DNA of 64,000 bases from an uncultured Tenacibaculum sp. (GTDB lineage Bacteria > Bacteroidota > Bacteroidia > Flavobacteriales > Flavobacteriaceae), in contig NZ_CANMMT010000002.1 in assembly GCF_947499065.1 (NCBI RefSeq), positions 646,924-710,923 on the forward strand. Reading direction: 5' to 3'. Made by a program: the position numbers and the translations under genes. Positions 1-10,423 of this stretch are shown here, one piece after another. Under the pieces are notes generated by a model, which searched no databases, was not told the DNA's origin, and saw nothing but the letters and a program-made list of their open reading frames with translations. Numbering within the stretch: position 1 is the first letter of the stretch; each line of letters opens with the position of its first letter.

Positions 1-519
1 TCTGTATTAAAATTTCATAAAAGCAAAAACTTAGATTGGAATTTTAAAATTTTAAAAAACTACAATCACGCTACTACTCCTTTGGAAAGTACTCATTTAG
101 CTTTACAAGATTTATCTAAGAGATGGAAAATATCTCCTAAACAAAGAGAAGAGATTATAAACAGTAAAAACGTGTTACAAAATTTTATGCTTTTTTATGA
201 GAAACTTTCTAATTGGACTGGATATACTGTTATTCCACAAAAACATGATTATTATAATTTTATTGCCGCTTTAGAAAAAAATAAAAAGCATAAGGACATT
301 ATAAAACTAGCTAAAAATGCTATAGAAAATTATCCAACTGAATCGAGATACTACAATATTATTGCTGAAAACTTAATTTTAATAAATAAGAAAGCAACGG
401 CAAGAAAGTACTTAGAGCAAGCTATTAAAGTTTTAGAAGATGAATATTTTGAATATAATAACGATAAAGAATACTTTAAAAAACTATATGCAAAAAACCT
501 ACATAAACTTAATAACTAA
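1..519 (+). CDS. C-terminal part of a probable alpha/beta-hydrolase (esterase) with TPR-like tail, 5'-truncated by window edge
   Basis: The frame is open from the first base with no stop, so this is the 3' end of a longer gene; a TTG at position 82 is not a convincing start. The first ~40 residues contain a His in the context YNHATTPLESTHLALQDL. This resembles the catalytic-His region of Fes/enterochelin-esterase-like hydrolases of Bacteroidota, where an H-x-x-x-P-x stretch precedes the final helix. The remaining ~100 residues are helical and Lys-rich (ENYPTESRYYNIIAENLI and following), like one or two TPR units, as found at the end of some flavobacterial esterases. The esterase call rests on this short motif only, because the nucleophile and acid lie outside the window. 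A strong hairpin terminator follows the stop. Confidence 0.5.
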   Translation, partial: SVLKFHKSKNLDWNFKILKNYNHATTPLESTHLALQDLSKRWKISPKQREEIINSKNVLQNFMLFYEKLSNWTGYTVIPQKHDYYNFIAALEKNKKHKDIIKLAKNAIENYPTESRYYNIIAENLILINKKATARKYLEQAIKVLEDEYFEYNNDKEYFKKLYAKNLHKLNN

Positions 520-541
520 ACTTTTGTTAATCATATTAAAT

Positions 542-572
542 AAAAAAGCTTGCCTAAGGCAAGCTTTTTTAT
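542..572. terminator. Bidirectional intrinsic terminator
   Basis: Inverted repeat AAAAAAGCTTGCC / GGCAAGCTTTTTT with a 3-nt loop (TAA) and flanking A and T runs. It sits between the esterase end (519) and the convergent PIG-L gene (591) and can serve both strands. Confidence 0.85.
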
Positions 573-590
573 TTAAACGAATAATATAAT

Positions 591-3107
591 TTACATTTTT
601 ATAGTTTCTTTTTTACTTTCTTCTTTACCAACCGATAACATATTTGCAAATAATTTATAAGCCCCAGAAACTCCTGCTGGTAGCTCTCTAAAGAAACTTA
701 AACCAGTGTACATATAATTTCCTTTACCATATTTAGCTATTAATAAACTTCCTGTTTTGGTTGATTCTCCTTTATCACTCATAGATAATATAGGTGTAAA
801 TTCTTTACCCCATTGGTTTGGAAAATACAAACCTCTTTCTTGTACCCAACCATTAAAGTCTGATTCAGAAACTTTATTTGGATAATTTAATATTGAATGA
901 TTTTTAGCTAACATCGTAACTTTAGCATGCTCATCAGTAACTCTATCTCTCGATAATTTTAGTTCAAAAGGAGCTTTTACATCTACTCTCCTACTAGTAT
1001 TATACTGAACAATCATGTTACCACCATTCTTAACATAATCAAGTAAATACTTTTGTTTGAATTGTAATTCAGGTAATACATTATAAGCACGTATTCCTAC
1101 TACTACAGCATCAAATTCTTCTAAATTCTTATCGTTAATATCTTTTGGATTAATCTCTATAACATCATAACCAATTTGACGTAAGCTTTCAGGAACAGCA
1201 TCACCAGAACCTTGAATATAAGCAATCCTCTTTCCTTGTTTTTTAATATTTAAACGCACCATTTTTGCTTCTGAAGGCAATAAAACTGATTGTTTTGGTA
1301 TATGCTCATAATTAATTTCAACCAATTCCTTATCAAAAGATTCTCCATCTACTTTCGCAACTGCTTTTAAAACTACTTCCGATTGTGCATTTGGCGGTGT
1401 TACTTTAAAATCAACTACTTGCACATCTCCTTTTTGCTCTATATCAAAAGGAATTTCATTAGGCGACACTTTCCATCCATTTGGTACTTGTAAAGAAACA
1501 GTTCCTTTTACATTCTTAGCTCCAGAACGCACTTCTAATGATACTTTTTGTGAATGTTCTTCTGAAAAGATTACTACTTTGTTTTTTAACTTAGTAGTTA
1601 CTTTAGGAAGTATCTCAAATGGTTCATAAATTTCACCTTTATCTCTTTGAGAATATCTGTGTACAACTGGAATTGTAAATGATATTTCCTTATCCTCAAT
1701 TAATAAATTATATTGTACTTGAATTGGTCTCTTTGTTTCAGGATTTCCTATAACTTTTTTATTAGCAACTTTGTACATTCCTAAATCCCAAGGAGTACTT
1801 AACCAATAAGGAGATGAATAATCTAAAGCTCCAATAGTAATGTTTTCCTTGAAGTTTTTCTTTGAATTAGGAGCTAAGTCTAATCCTTTTTTAATTTCAT
1901 TACCACCTGGTAAAACTTTTATTGATGCTAATTCCATAGAAATTTCACTTCTATTTAGTACTTCAAAATTTACGTTTACCACACTATTAGGAGTTGTACT
2001 AGAACTATTTGCTGAAGCTTCTAAATATAATCCTGCACAAGCTTTGATTATATCTTTAAGCTCTTTACTTTTTATTTTTTTCCAATGTTCATCTTTTAAG
2101 TTTTGAACTAACCCATATGCTTTTAATAAAGCTGGTAGATGTTTAGAAGGATTAACAAAATCAAAATTTTCTTCAACCTTATATAAAATGTCTCCAATAT
2201 CTCCTCCTCCTTCTACTCTATTCCAAGTAGTATTGATTCCTGAGAAAATATCTTTTTTATCTTTAGGAAAATCCCCTTTTAAAAATTCAACATATTCAGT
2301 TTGAGAACCACGAGTTGTTAAACGTCCAAATCCTTGACATAAATGCTGACTACTAGCGATAGAAGCTAACTCATTATTAGATAAACCTTTTAAAGGATAA
2401 TAAGTTCCTATATCAAAGCTTAACATTTTACTTTTATCAGCTTTTGCAAATTTCTCTCTACTTCCATAAAACCACCAAGAAGTATTGAAAAATAATCGCT
2501 TAGGTTGCCAAACACTTGTGTTTTTTAATTGGTTGGGATATTTCGTTTTATCATTAGCTAAATCAAATGCTTCTACACTTAGCATCGCTGAAGATGTATG
2601 ATGACCATGTGTTGTACCTGGAGTTCTATGATTGAAACGATTGATAATTACATCTGGTTTAAATGTACGAATAGCCCAAACTACATCGGCTAAAACTTTG
2701 TCTTTATCCCAAATTTCTAAGGTTTCATCTGGATGTTTAGAATATCCAAAATCGTTAGCTCTTGAAAAGCGTTGTTCTCCTCCATCTACACTTCTTGCTG
2801 CTAATAATTCCTGAGTTCTTATTACACCTAACAACTCTCTTATTTCAGGGCCTATTAAGTTTTGACCTCCATCTCCTCGTGTTAACGATAAATACGCCGT
2901 TCTGGCTTTTTCATGATTTGCTAAATAAGCTATTAAACGAGTATTCTCATCATCAGGATGTGCTGCTACATATAATGCAGAACCTAAAAAATTAAGTTTC
3001 TGTATTTTTTCATAAATCTGATTTGATGATAGTTTTTGAGGTTTTTGTGCTAATATTGACAGGGATATCAATAAAAAAGAAAAACAAAAAAGTGTTTTTT
3101 TGTACAT
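591..3107 (-). CDS. Secreted PIG-L family (LmbE-like) deacetylase, 838 aa
   Basis: Residues 1-21 are a Sec signal peptide ending SILAQ. The zinc-binding AHPDDE motif is at residues 49-54, and a His-rich second metal motif (THGHHTSSA) follows near residue 170; together they define the PIG-L/LmbE N-acetyl-sugar deacetylase fold. After this ~300-residue catalytic part come a beta-rich middle (about 370-600, resembling NEW3/Ig-like domains) and a C-terminal domain of about 190 residues containing VVVGIRAYNVLPEL and GGNMIVQYNTSRR, like a glutamine-amidotransferase-type flavodoxin fold. This large three-part architecture is common in Bacteroidota. The natural substrate is unknown; a periplasmic or outer-surface amino-sugar or glycan is likely. 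The ATG is preceded by a -7 element (3137-3130), and the gene is monocistronic. Confidence 0.85.
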   Translation of the reverse strand: MYKKTLFCFSFLLISLSILAQKPQKLSSNQIYEKIQKLNFLGSALYVAAHPDDENTRLIAYLANHEKARTAYLSLTRGDGGQNLIGPEIRELLGVIRTQELLAARSVDGGEQRFSRANDFGYSKHPDETLEIWDKDKVLADVVWAIRTFKPDVIINRFNHRTPGTTHGHHTSSAMLSVEAFDLANDKTKYPNQLKNTSVWQPKRLFFNTSWWFYGSREKFAKADKSKMLSFDIGTYYPLKGLSNNELASIASSQHLCQGFGRLTTRGSQTEYVEFLKGDFPKDKKDIFSGINTTWNRVEGGGDIGDILYKVEENFDFVNPSKHLPALLKAYGLVQNLKDEHWKKIKSKELKDIIKACAGLYLEASANSSSTTPNSVVNVNFEVLNRSEISMELASIKVLPGGNEIKKGLDLAPNSKKNFKENITIGALDYSSPYWLSTPWDLGMYKVANKKVIGNPETKRPIQVQYNLLIEDKEISFTIPVVHRYSQRDKGEIYEPFEILPKVTTKLKNKVVIFSEEHSQKVSLEVRSGAKNVKGTVSLQVPNGWKVSPNEIPFDIEQKGDVQVVDFKVTPPNAQSEVVLKAVAKVDGESFDKELVEINYEHIPKQSVLLPSEAKMVRLNIKKQGKRIAYIQGSGDAVPESLRQIGYDVIEINPKDINDKNLEEFDAVVVGIRAYNVLPELQFKQKYLLDYVKNGGNMIVQYNTSRRVDVKAPFELKLSRDRVTDEHAKVTMLAKNHSILNYPNKVSESDFNGWVQERGLYFPNQWGKEFTPILSMSDKGESTKTGSLLIAKYGKGNYMYTGLSFFRELPAGVSGAYKLFANMLSVGKEESKKETIKM

Positions 3108-3129
3108 TTTTAACGTTTTGATTGGCTAA

Positions 3130-3137
3130 CAAATGTA
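3130..3137 (-). promoter_or_regulatory. -7 promoter element for the PIG-L gene
   Basis: The minus strand reads TACATTTG, matching Bacteroidota TAnnTTTG, 22 bp upstream of the start codon. A CAAA (minus TTTG) lies at 3161-3164, but the 23-nt spacing is longer than usual, so the -33 element is doubtful. Confidence 0.55.
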
Positions 3138-3185
3138 ACTTTTTTAGTTTGAGATTCTATCAAATTAACAAAACGCTAACATTTT

Positions 3186-4613
3186 TTAACTCAAAAAATA
3201 CTCATCCTTAAAACCTATCAGGTATAATTTTTTTTGAGCTCTCGTAACTGCTGTATATAACCACCTTAAGTATTCGACACTTGGTCCATCTGGTAAATAA
3301 GGTTGTTCAATAAAAACAGTATTCCATTGCCCTCCTTGTGATTTATGACAAGTCATAGCGTATGAAAACTTAACTTGTAAAGCATTAAAATACTTGTTCT
3401 TTTTTACTCCCATGAACTGCTTGTATTTTGATTTTTCATGAGCAAAATCCTCTTTTACAGCTTCATATAATTTATTAGACTCTTCATATGTTAATGAAGG
3501 ACTCTCACTCGAAAGTGTATCTAAAAGTAATACTGTATCAAAAGGTTTCATATCAGGATAATCAATCATACGAATCTCAACTTCAGCAAATTTAAACCCG
3601 TATAATTCCTTTATAGAATTTATACGCATTACTTCACAAATATCTCCATTGGCTATAAATCCAGCAGCAGAAGAATCTTTTAACCAGTAATAATTATTCT
3701 TTACTACCATGACATAATCTCCAGTAGAAATTTCATTCTCTTGTCCTCTAATTCTGGTTCTTATTTGTTCATTATACTGATTAGCTCTTTTATTAGATCG
3801 AACTATAATGGCGGTATCTTCAACCCCTAAATCACCATCGTAGGCCATAGTTATAGCATCTTGGATATCATAACTATCTTCTAAACGAATAATATCAGCG
3901 AAGTTTAAATCAAACTTAAAATGAGTTGCATCGTTTTGTACTAACAAACGTAAATCAGTAGCATTTGCTAAAATCCCAGAATCCTCTTGTTGCCTAACTA
4001 CTTCATCTAATTCAATCTCCGTTACGTCTTTACTATATTGAAACGAAAGATTATCTGCTTCTAAAGCCGGGCTCATTGTTAATTTTACAGGAGGCAACTG
4101 TGCGGTATCTCCTATAAAAACTATTTTACAGTTTTTGCCCGAATATACATATGATATTAAATCATCCAATAAAGAACCATTTTCAAACAACTTAGCATTT
4201 TGTCTATCGTCAGAAATCATAGAAGCTTCATCTATTATGAATATAGTATTAGAATGCTTATTGGGTTGCATAACAAAACTTACACCTCCATTACTCTGCT
4301 TTTTTGGAAAATATATTTTTTTATGAATTGTAAACGCCTGTCTTTTAGAATAACCAGCAATTACTTTTGCAGCACGTCCAGTTGGTGCCAATAGCACTGC
4401 TTTTTTTCCTGCTTTCCACAAATTATGAACTACAGTACTAATAATTGTTGTTTTTCCTGTTCCTGCATATCCTTTTAGTAAAAAAAGGGCGCGATTATTG
4501 TTGTCAAAAATAAAATGCGTTAACGTATCTAATAATTCCGTTTGTTTTTGAGTAGGCTCGTACGGAAATTTTTGTAATATTTCTTTATAAAAATTGGGTG
4601 CTGATTCTATCAT
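3186..4613 (-). CDS. SF1B ATP-dependent helicase of the RecD/Dda type, 475 aa
   Basis: Walker A GYAGTGKTT is at residues 48-56, Walker B with DEAS at 128-131, motif III GDTAQLPPV near 168-176, and the C-terminal UvrD-like motifs TCHKSQGGQW and YTAVTRAQKKL lie near the end. This set and order are those of RecD2/Dda superfamily 1B 5'-3' DNA helicases. At 475 residues it lacks the long N-terminal region of RecD2 and resembles the short ATP-dependent exonuclease/helicase genes common in Flavobacteriia. RecB and RecC homologues are not nearby, so it probably acts alone in repair or recombination. It is divergent from the membrane-protein–DUF3822–rsmD group. Its own -7 element lies at 4636-4629. 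Confidence 0.88.
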   Translation of the reverse strand: MIESAPNFYKEILQKFPYEPTQKQTELLDTLTHFIFDNNNRALFLLKGYAGTGKTTIISTVVHNLWKAGKKAVLLAPTGRAAKVIAGYSKRQAFTIHKKIYFPKKQSNGGVSFVMQPNKHSNTIFIIDEASMISDDRQNAKLFENGSLLDDLISYVYSGKNCKIVFIGDTAQLPPVKLTMSPALEADNLSFQYSKDVTEIELDEVVRQQEDSGILANATDLRLLVQNDATHFKFDLNFADIIRLEDSYDIQDAITMAYDGDLGVEDTAIIVRSNKRANQYNEQIRTRIRGQENEISTGDYVMVVKNNYYWLKDSSAAGFIANGDICEVMRINSIKELYGFKFAEVEIRMIDYPDMKPFDTVLLLDTLSSESPSLTYEESNKLYEAVKEDFAHEKSKYKQFMGVKKNKYFNALQVKFSYAMTCHKSQGGQWNTVFIEQPYLPDGPSVEYLRWLYTAVTRAQKKLYLIGFKDEYFLS

Positions 4614-4628
4614 ATTTCAAATAATCGT

Positions 4629-4636
4629 CAAAGATA
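4629..4636 (-). promoter_or_regulatory. -7 promoter element for the RecD-like helicase
   Basis: The minus strand reads TATCTTTG (TAnnTTTG), about 16 bp upstream of the ATG at 4613. No -33 TTTG at proper spacing was seen. Confidence 0.55.
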
Positions 4637-4679
4637 AATGTATTTATAGATAATTATTTTCATGATTGAAAAAAAATTG

Positions 4680-4687
4680 TAGATTTG
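4680..4687 (+). promoter_or_regulatory. -7 promoter element for the 4716 gene
   Basis: TAGATTTG matches TAnnTTTG and ends 28 bp before the ATG at 4716. The A-rich leader directly before the ATG is typical of Bacteroidota, which rarely use strong Shine-Dalgarno sites. Confidence 0.6.
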
Positions 4688-4715
4688 CGTATATCATATA
4701 TTAAAAACAAAAAAA

Positions 4716-5450
4716 ATGAATTTATTATTAATGATTTTGGCAGCTGTTGTGGTTGCAATTCTTTTAGCTTTTCTTGTTGTTAAGTTTGTACCACTGAAAA
4801 TGAGATGGTTAGTTTCTATATTACTATCAGCTGCTGCTGGTTTTTTAGTATATTTAATTTATGGAGGTATTATGGAACCTATTAATTTTGCGAAAGACAA
4901 AAAGGTGAAATATGCTAAAGTTATTGAGAATTTAAAGTTAATTCGTGACGCAGAAGTAAAATATAAAGAAGTTCACAAAGTTTATACTGATAGTAAAGAT
5001 TCTTTAATCAACTTTATAGAAAACGGAAAATTAGCTTTAACTGAAACTAAAAATGTTGAAGAAAAAGTAGACCGTGGAGGAGGAATTTTTATTACTATTT
5101 CAAAAAAGCAAATTGATACTATTGGTTACGAACCTGTAGCAAAATACTTTGAAGGTAAAGATTACAAAGGAATGTTTAAAGTTCCTGGTACTGATAAAGA
5201 ATTTCAGATAGCTATTGGTAAAGTAGAAAAAGTAGCTGGTTTATTAGTTCCTGTATTTGAGGCTAAAGCAGACAAAGCTTCTATCTTAAAAGGAATGAGT
5301 CCTTCATTAGTAAAGCAAGAATTAGAAGCTATAGAAACTGACCAAATTAAAGGTGAATTTGTTTCTGTTGGATCTTTAGATGAAGTAACTACTGGTGGTA
5401 ACTGGCCTCCTTACTACGATAAAGCTGAAGCACTTGCAAAAAAAGAGTAA
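4716..5450 (+). CDS. Conserved membrane-anchored protein of unknown function, 244 aa
   Basis: I do not recognise a named domain. The N-terminus has two closely spaced hydrophobic helices (about residues 1-24 and 30-50: MNLLLMILAAVVVAILLAFL and WLVSILLSAAAGFLVYLIYG). A Lys/Glu-rich segment (about 58-95) then looks able to form a coiled coil, followed by a beta-rich region with a Gly-rich turn (DRGGGIF). There are no Cys residues. The topology suggests a hairpin anchor with the large C-terminal part on one side of the inner membrane. The gene overlaps the start of the DUF3822 gene and leads an apparent operon with DUF3822 and rsmD. A housekeeping role is possible, but the sequence does not show a function. 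Confidence 0.75.
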   Translation: MNLLLMILAAVVVAILLAFLVVKFVPLKMRWLVSILLSAAAGFLVYLIYGGIMEPINFAKDKKVKYAKVIENLKLIRDAEVKYKEVHKVYTDSKDSLINFIENGKLALTETKNVEEKVDRGGGIFITISKKQIDTIGYEPVAKYFEGKDYKGMFKVPGTDKEFQIAIGKVEKVAGLLVPVFEAKADKASILKGMSPSLVKQELEAIETDQIKGEFVSVGSLDEVTTGGNWPPYYDKAEALAKKE

Positions 5451-6255
5451 AAAAATAAGCGCCTTAGCGCAGTATAAAAATCTATCCATCCAATTTAGTT
5501 TGGATGGATTTTCTTTTTGTATCTCTAATTCAGAGACAAAAGACCCTATTGTTTTTACACAATATATCTTTGACTCCCCATTAGCTTCTCCTGAAGTTTT
5601 ATTGAATGAAGTCATAAACATATTTGCTACTGATAAAGATTTACAGCAAGATTTCACCTCTATCTTTGCTATACATCAAAATAATTTATCTACACTTGTG
5701 CCTGATAAATATTTCAATAAAAACAATTTAGATTCTTATCTGAAATACACTGTAAAAACACTTTCTACAGATTTAATCACATATGATTCTTTAGACAAAA
5801 TGGATGCTCATACTGTCTATATTCCTTATGTGAATATTAATAATTATCTATTTCAAAATTTTGGAGAGTTTGAATTCAAGCATCACTCTACTGTATTAAT
5901 TAATAAACTTTTAAAACAAGTAGATAATAATTTAAAAGATTCTTTTTACGTGCACGTATCAGTTAATCAATTAGATATTGTAGTTTTTGAAAAGAATTCT
6001 TTGAAGCTTTATAATTCATTTTCTTTTCAAACAAAAGAAGACTTTATCTATTATATATTGTTTACTGCTGAACAATTAGGAATGGATTCTAATGTATTTG
6101 AATTAAGTTTTATAGGTGATATTGAAAAAGAATCAGAATTATATGATATTACTTATAATTATGTTCGTAATATTAAATTTATTAGTTCAAAATCAGGATT
6201 TTTTACCAGCAGTACCGATTTTTTAACACACACTAATTTTATTCTAGTATCCTAA
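5434..6255 (+). CDS. DUF3822 family protein, about 274 aa
   Basis: The pattern YKNLSIQFSLDGFSFCISN near the N-terminus and the C-terminal FISSKSGF region are those of the DUF3822 family, which in Bacteroidota is usually encoded directly before rsmD. The start is uncertain: the frame opens at a GTG (5395) that would force a 56-base overlap with the upstream gene. The TTG at 5434 gives a family-like N-terminus with a 17-base overlap and is preferred here. No ATG exists in this part of the frame. No catalytic motif is visible, and the product is probably cytoplasmic. The stop overlaps the rsmD start (TAATG), which implies translational coupling. Confidence 0.75.
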   Translation: MQKKSKKISALAQYKNLSIQFSLDGFSFCISNSETKDPIVFTQYIFDSPLASPEVLLNEVINIFATDKDLQQDFTSIFAIHQNNLSTLVPDKYFNKNNLDSYLKYTVKTLSTDLITYDSLDKMDAHTVYIPYVNINNYLFQNFGEFEFKHHSTVLINKLLKQVDNNLKDSFYVHVSVNQLDIVVFEKNSLKLYNSFSFQTKEDFIYYILFTAEQLGMDSNVFELSFIGDIEKESELYDITYNYVRNIKFISSKSGFFTSSTDFLTHTNFILVS

Positions 6256-6791
6256 TGCGAATTATTTCAGGAAAATATAAAAGCAAGCGAATTTCTGCTC
6301 CTAAAAACTTACCTGTTCGTCCTACGACCGACATGGCTAAAGAATCTTTATTTAACATCTTAAATAATTTATATTATTTTGAAAATATTTCTGTAATAGA
6401 CCTATTTGCTGGTACTGGAAATATTAGTTATGAATTTGCTTCTCGAGGAACTGAAACAATTTATGCTGTAGATGCTAACTATGGATGTATAAAATTTATA
6501 AATCAAACTTCTAAAGAACTTGATTTAAACATAAACACCTATAAAAGCGATGTTTATAAATTCTTAGAAAAAACACCTTTAAAGTCAGATGTAATTTTTG
6601 CAGATCCTCCATACGACTTTGAAGCTTCTCAGTTTTTAAAAATAGCTGATTTAGTTTTCGAAAAAGAGCTTTTAAATGAAGATGGAATTTTAATTATTGA
6701 ACATTCTAAGCATACAGATTTAACAGAACATCCAAAACATAGTTATGACAAGCGTTATGGAGGAAATGTTTTTAGCTTTTTTGAGCTATAA
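6255..6791 (+). CDS. rsmD: 16S rRNA (guanine(966)-N(2))-methyltransferase RsmD
   Basis: This is a complete 178-residue class I SAM-dependent methyltransferase. The N-terminal MRIISGKYKSKRI and RPTTDMAKESLFNIL are the RsmD hallmark; the SAM-binding DLFAGTGN is at residues 49-56 and the catalytic N-methylation motif DPPY is near residue 117. RsmD modifies G966 of 16S rRNA in the assembled 30S subunit. The gene overlaps the DUF3822 stop codon by one base. The family length (about 180-200) is normal and no residues are missing. Confidence 0.95.
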   Translation: MRIISGKYKSKRISAPKNLPVRPTTDMAKESLFNILNNLYYFENISVIDLFAGTGNISYEFASRGTETIYAVDANYGCIKFINQTSKELDLNINTYKSDVYKFLEKTPLKSDVIFADPPYDFEASQFLKIADLVFEKELLNEDGILIIEHSKHTDLTEHPKHSYDKRYGGNVFSFFEL

Positions 6792-6912
6792 AAGTTTGTT
6801 TAACTGTAAAAACTTACCAATTAACTTAGGATAACTTCCTTTTATCGAAAAAGATAAGAATTAAAGTATTAATAACCTTAACTTAAATCTCACATAACAT
6901 TAAACTTATAAT

Positions 6913-7191
6913 ATGGGATTTAAAATTACACATTCTGACGGGCATTTGCATTTAAACGGGGAGTTAAATCTAAATAATCTCTCTTTTGTTAAGGAAAATG
7001 TGAATTCTTATTTTAAAAAAAATGAATCGATTGTTTTAGACATCGACAATGTAACAGCAATTGACCCTCACGGTATAGATTACATTATTAAATTATATCA
7101 AAGAGCTAAGGCTTTAGAAAAGAAATTTCTTTTTTACGGAAAAGGTTCTAGAGATATTATCGACGAATTACAATATAGAAACATTGAATAA
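6913..7191 (+). CDS. Small stand-alone STAS-domain protein with His at the phosphoacceptor position, 92 aa
   Basis: The whole protein is one STAS/anti-anti-sigma fold: a beta strand with HLHLNGELNLNNL, the VLDIDNVTAIDPHGIDYI segment and a final strand KKFLFYG. In SpoIIAA/RsbV the loop reads D-S-S-G with a phosphorylated Ser. Here it is D-P-H-G (51-54), so neither Ser is present and classical Ser/Thr kinase switching is not expected. No switch kinase (HATPase_c) or phosphatase is adjacent. It could be a structural or binding STAS, or act through another system. It lies downstream of rsmD after a 121-base gap in which I see no clear -7 element, and is followed by a strong terminator. Confidence 0.8.
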   Translation: MGFKITHSDGHLHLNGELNLNNLSFVKENVNSYFKKNESIVLDIDNVTAIDPHGIDYIIKLYQRAKALEKKFLFYGKGSRDIIDELQYRNIE

Positions 7192-7197
7192 AAATAA

Positions 7198-7224
7198 AAA
7201 AGAGAGCTAAAAAGCTCTCTTTTA
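7198..7224. terminator. Bidirectional intrinsic terminator
   Basis: AGAGAGCT (7201-7208) / AGCTCTCT (7213-7220) with an AAAA loop, flanked by A and T runs, between the convergent STAS gene and ABC-F gene. Confidence 0.88.
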
Positions 7225-7227
7225 TCT

Positions 7228-8847
<1,620 letters not shown>

Positions 8848-8870
8848 TTATATTTTTTTAAATTTCCGTG

Positions 8871-8878
8871 CAAAAGTA
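8871..8878 (-). promoter_or_regulatory. -7 promoter element for the ABC-F gene
   Basis: The minus strand reads TACTTTTG (TAnnTTTG), 23 bp upstream of the ATG at 8847. Confidence 0.6.
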
Positions 8879-8987
8879 AAAAATATACCAACCAAAAAAG
8901 AATTTGCAAGGAAATATTTAACATCTTACTTTTGATGCTTTTAATTCTTTTAACAACGAATTAACAGCTTGATTATATAGAGATGTC

Positions 8988-8995
8988 TATTTTTG
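8988..8995 (+). promoter_or_regulatory. -7 promoter element for the 9030 lipoprotein gene
   Basis: TATTTTTG matches TAnnTTTG, 34 bp upstream of the ATG. A weak CTTG lies at 8968-8971, with spacing shorter than usual. The rest of the 182-bp intergenic region between the divergent genes shows no other obvious signal. Confidence 0.5.
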
Positions 8996-9029
8996 AACAC
9001 TGTATCTTTATCAAGATTATAACAAAAAC

Positions 9030-10385
9030 ATGACTAGAAATTTTATATACATAATATTAATCATATTTATAGGATGTAAAGATTCAAAAACCCCTAAATC
9101 AACATATTTTGGTGGTAAAATCATTAATCCTAAGTGTAGTTATGTTACCCTTTCTGATAATTACAACTTTAACGATACTATCTATTTAAAGAAAGATAAT
9201 AGTTTTATTGGTGCTTATAAAAACTTAAAAGAGGGCTTATATATATTCAATCATGGACCAGAACACCAATACATTTATTTAGAACCAAAAGATAGTTTAC
9301 TTTTCCGATTAAATACATGGGATTTTGATGAATCATTAGTTTTCAGTGGTGAAAATGCTGAACGTAATAATATACTTATTGAGTCTTTTTTACAAACAGA
9401 ACAAGAAGACAAATATATTTCTAAGTATTATAAACTACCACAAGAAGAATTTTTAAGGAAAATCGATTCTCTTAAAGAGATTAGACAAAGAATTATTGAT
9501 GATTATAAAAGTAAAAACAATAACATCTCTGAAAAGTTTATAGAAATATTGAATATTGCTTTACTATATCCTATATATAACTATAAAGAAAAATACGCTA
9601 TTCATAATTTTGCAAAAGAAGCTCCTGAGAAATTAGTTGATTCTTATTTTAATCATCGTAATAATATAAGTACTAAAAAAGATTCTTTAATTTTTTATGG
9701 ACCATATTACAGGTTTATAAAAGATAAGTTATACAATGATGTTCATCTTAAAAAGTTAAATTCTAATCCTGAGAATTTTACTAGCGATTTATTAAAAAAT
9801 ATTGATTCCGAGATTTCTTCCGAAGAAATAAAAAACAAACTATTATACAATACAATGGTTCGTCATTTCTTCAAAGATCCTAAAAATAAGAATGAAGCCT
9901 TTTTTACTTTCTTTAAGTTAAATACAGATATTGACCAGAAAAAGAATATTCAACGCTTAAAAAACGATCTTAAAGTATTAAAAAATGGGGAAAATATTCC
10001 TTCATTTGATTTAATAGATGCTAAAGGAGAAATGAAAAGTTTTTCAAAAATAATAAAAGGAAAAAGTACAGTTTTATTATTTAAAAACTATAAATATGCT
10101 TCTGATGAGTGGGTATCTTCTCGTATTAATTATTTAATTAAAAACAATCCTGATGTAAACTTTGTAGTTGTTAATCTATGTAGTGACTTTAAAAGATATA
10201 CTAAAAATGTAGATTTTAAATACCAATATACTTTACCAGCTAAGAGCTCTGTTTGTAATTTTTCTTCAAGTAAATTCCCTCGTATGTTACTAATTGATAA
10301 GAATGGTATCATCGTAAATGGATATACAAGTTTATCTGCAAAAGATATCAACCTACAAGTCAACAACTTACAAAAAACAAAATAA
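9030..10385 (+). CDS. Lipoprotein with C-terminal thioredoxin/TlpA-like domain lacking CXXC, 451 aa
   Basis: The SPII signal peptide has a lipobox ending IFIGC, so the protein is a lipoprotein in the cell envelope. The N-terminal ~100 residues (GGKIINPKCSYVTLSDN, EPKDSLLFRLNTWDFDESLVFSG) follow the DUF4369-like beta domain that commonly precedes TlpA-type thioredoxins in Bacteroidota. A helical middle is followed by a thioredoxin-like domain from about residue 320 with ENIPSFDLIDAKGEM, a KSTVLLFKNYKYASDEW strand-helix and the cis-Pro segment KFPRMLLIDKNGIIV. The position of the active-site CXXC carries YKYASDEW instead, so redox activity is unlikely; a binding or chaperone role is possible. 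The gene appears monocistronic. Confidence 0.75.
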   Translation: MTRNFIYIILIIFIGCKDSKTPKSTYFGGKIINPKCSYVTLSDNYNFNDTIYLKKDNSFIGAYKNLKEGLYIFNHGPEHQYIYLEPKDSLLFRLNTWDFDESLVFSGENAERNNILIESFLQTEQEDKYISKYYKLPQEEFLRKIDSLKEIRQRIIDDYKSKNNNISEKFIEILNIALLYPIYNYKEKYAIHNFAKEAPEKLVDSYFNHRNNISTKKDSLIFYGPYYRFIKDKLYNDVHLKKLNSNPENFTSDLLKNIDSEISSEEIKNKLLYNTMVRHFFKDPKNKNEAFFTFFKLNTDIDQKKNIQRLKNDLKVLKNGENIPSFDLIDAKGEMKSFSKIIKGKSTVLLFKNYKYASDEWVSSRINYLIKNNPDVNFVVVNLCSDFKRYTKNVDFKYQYTLPAKSSVCNFSSSKFPRMLLIDKNGIIVNGYTSLSAKDINLQVNNLQKTK

Positions 10386-10410
10386 CGCTCTATAATTCAT
10401 TTATTTAGTG

Positions 10411-10418
10411 TACTTTTG
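10411..10418 (+). promoter_or_regulatory. -7 promoter element for the DEAD-box helicase
   Basis: TACTTTTG matches TAnnTTTG. A transcript starting near 10423 would have an unusually long leader of about 80 nt. Confidence 0.6.
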
Positions 10419-10423
10419 CGCCG

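Noticed and set aside
5395..5433. GTG start for the DUF3822 gene
   Set aside because: It needs a 56-base overlap and adds residues not like the family; the TTG at 5434 is preferred, though the start remains uncertain.
5376..5657. 93-codon minus-strand ORF over the DUF3822 start
   Set aside because: Antisense to two well-supported coding frames.
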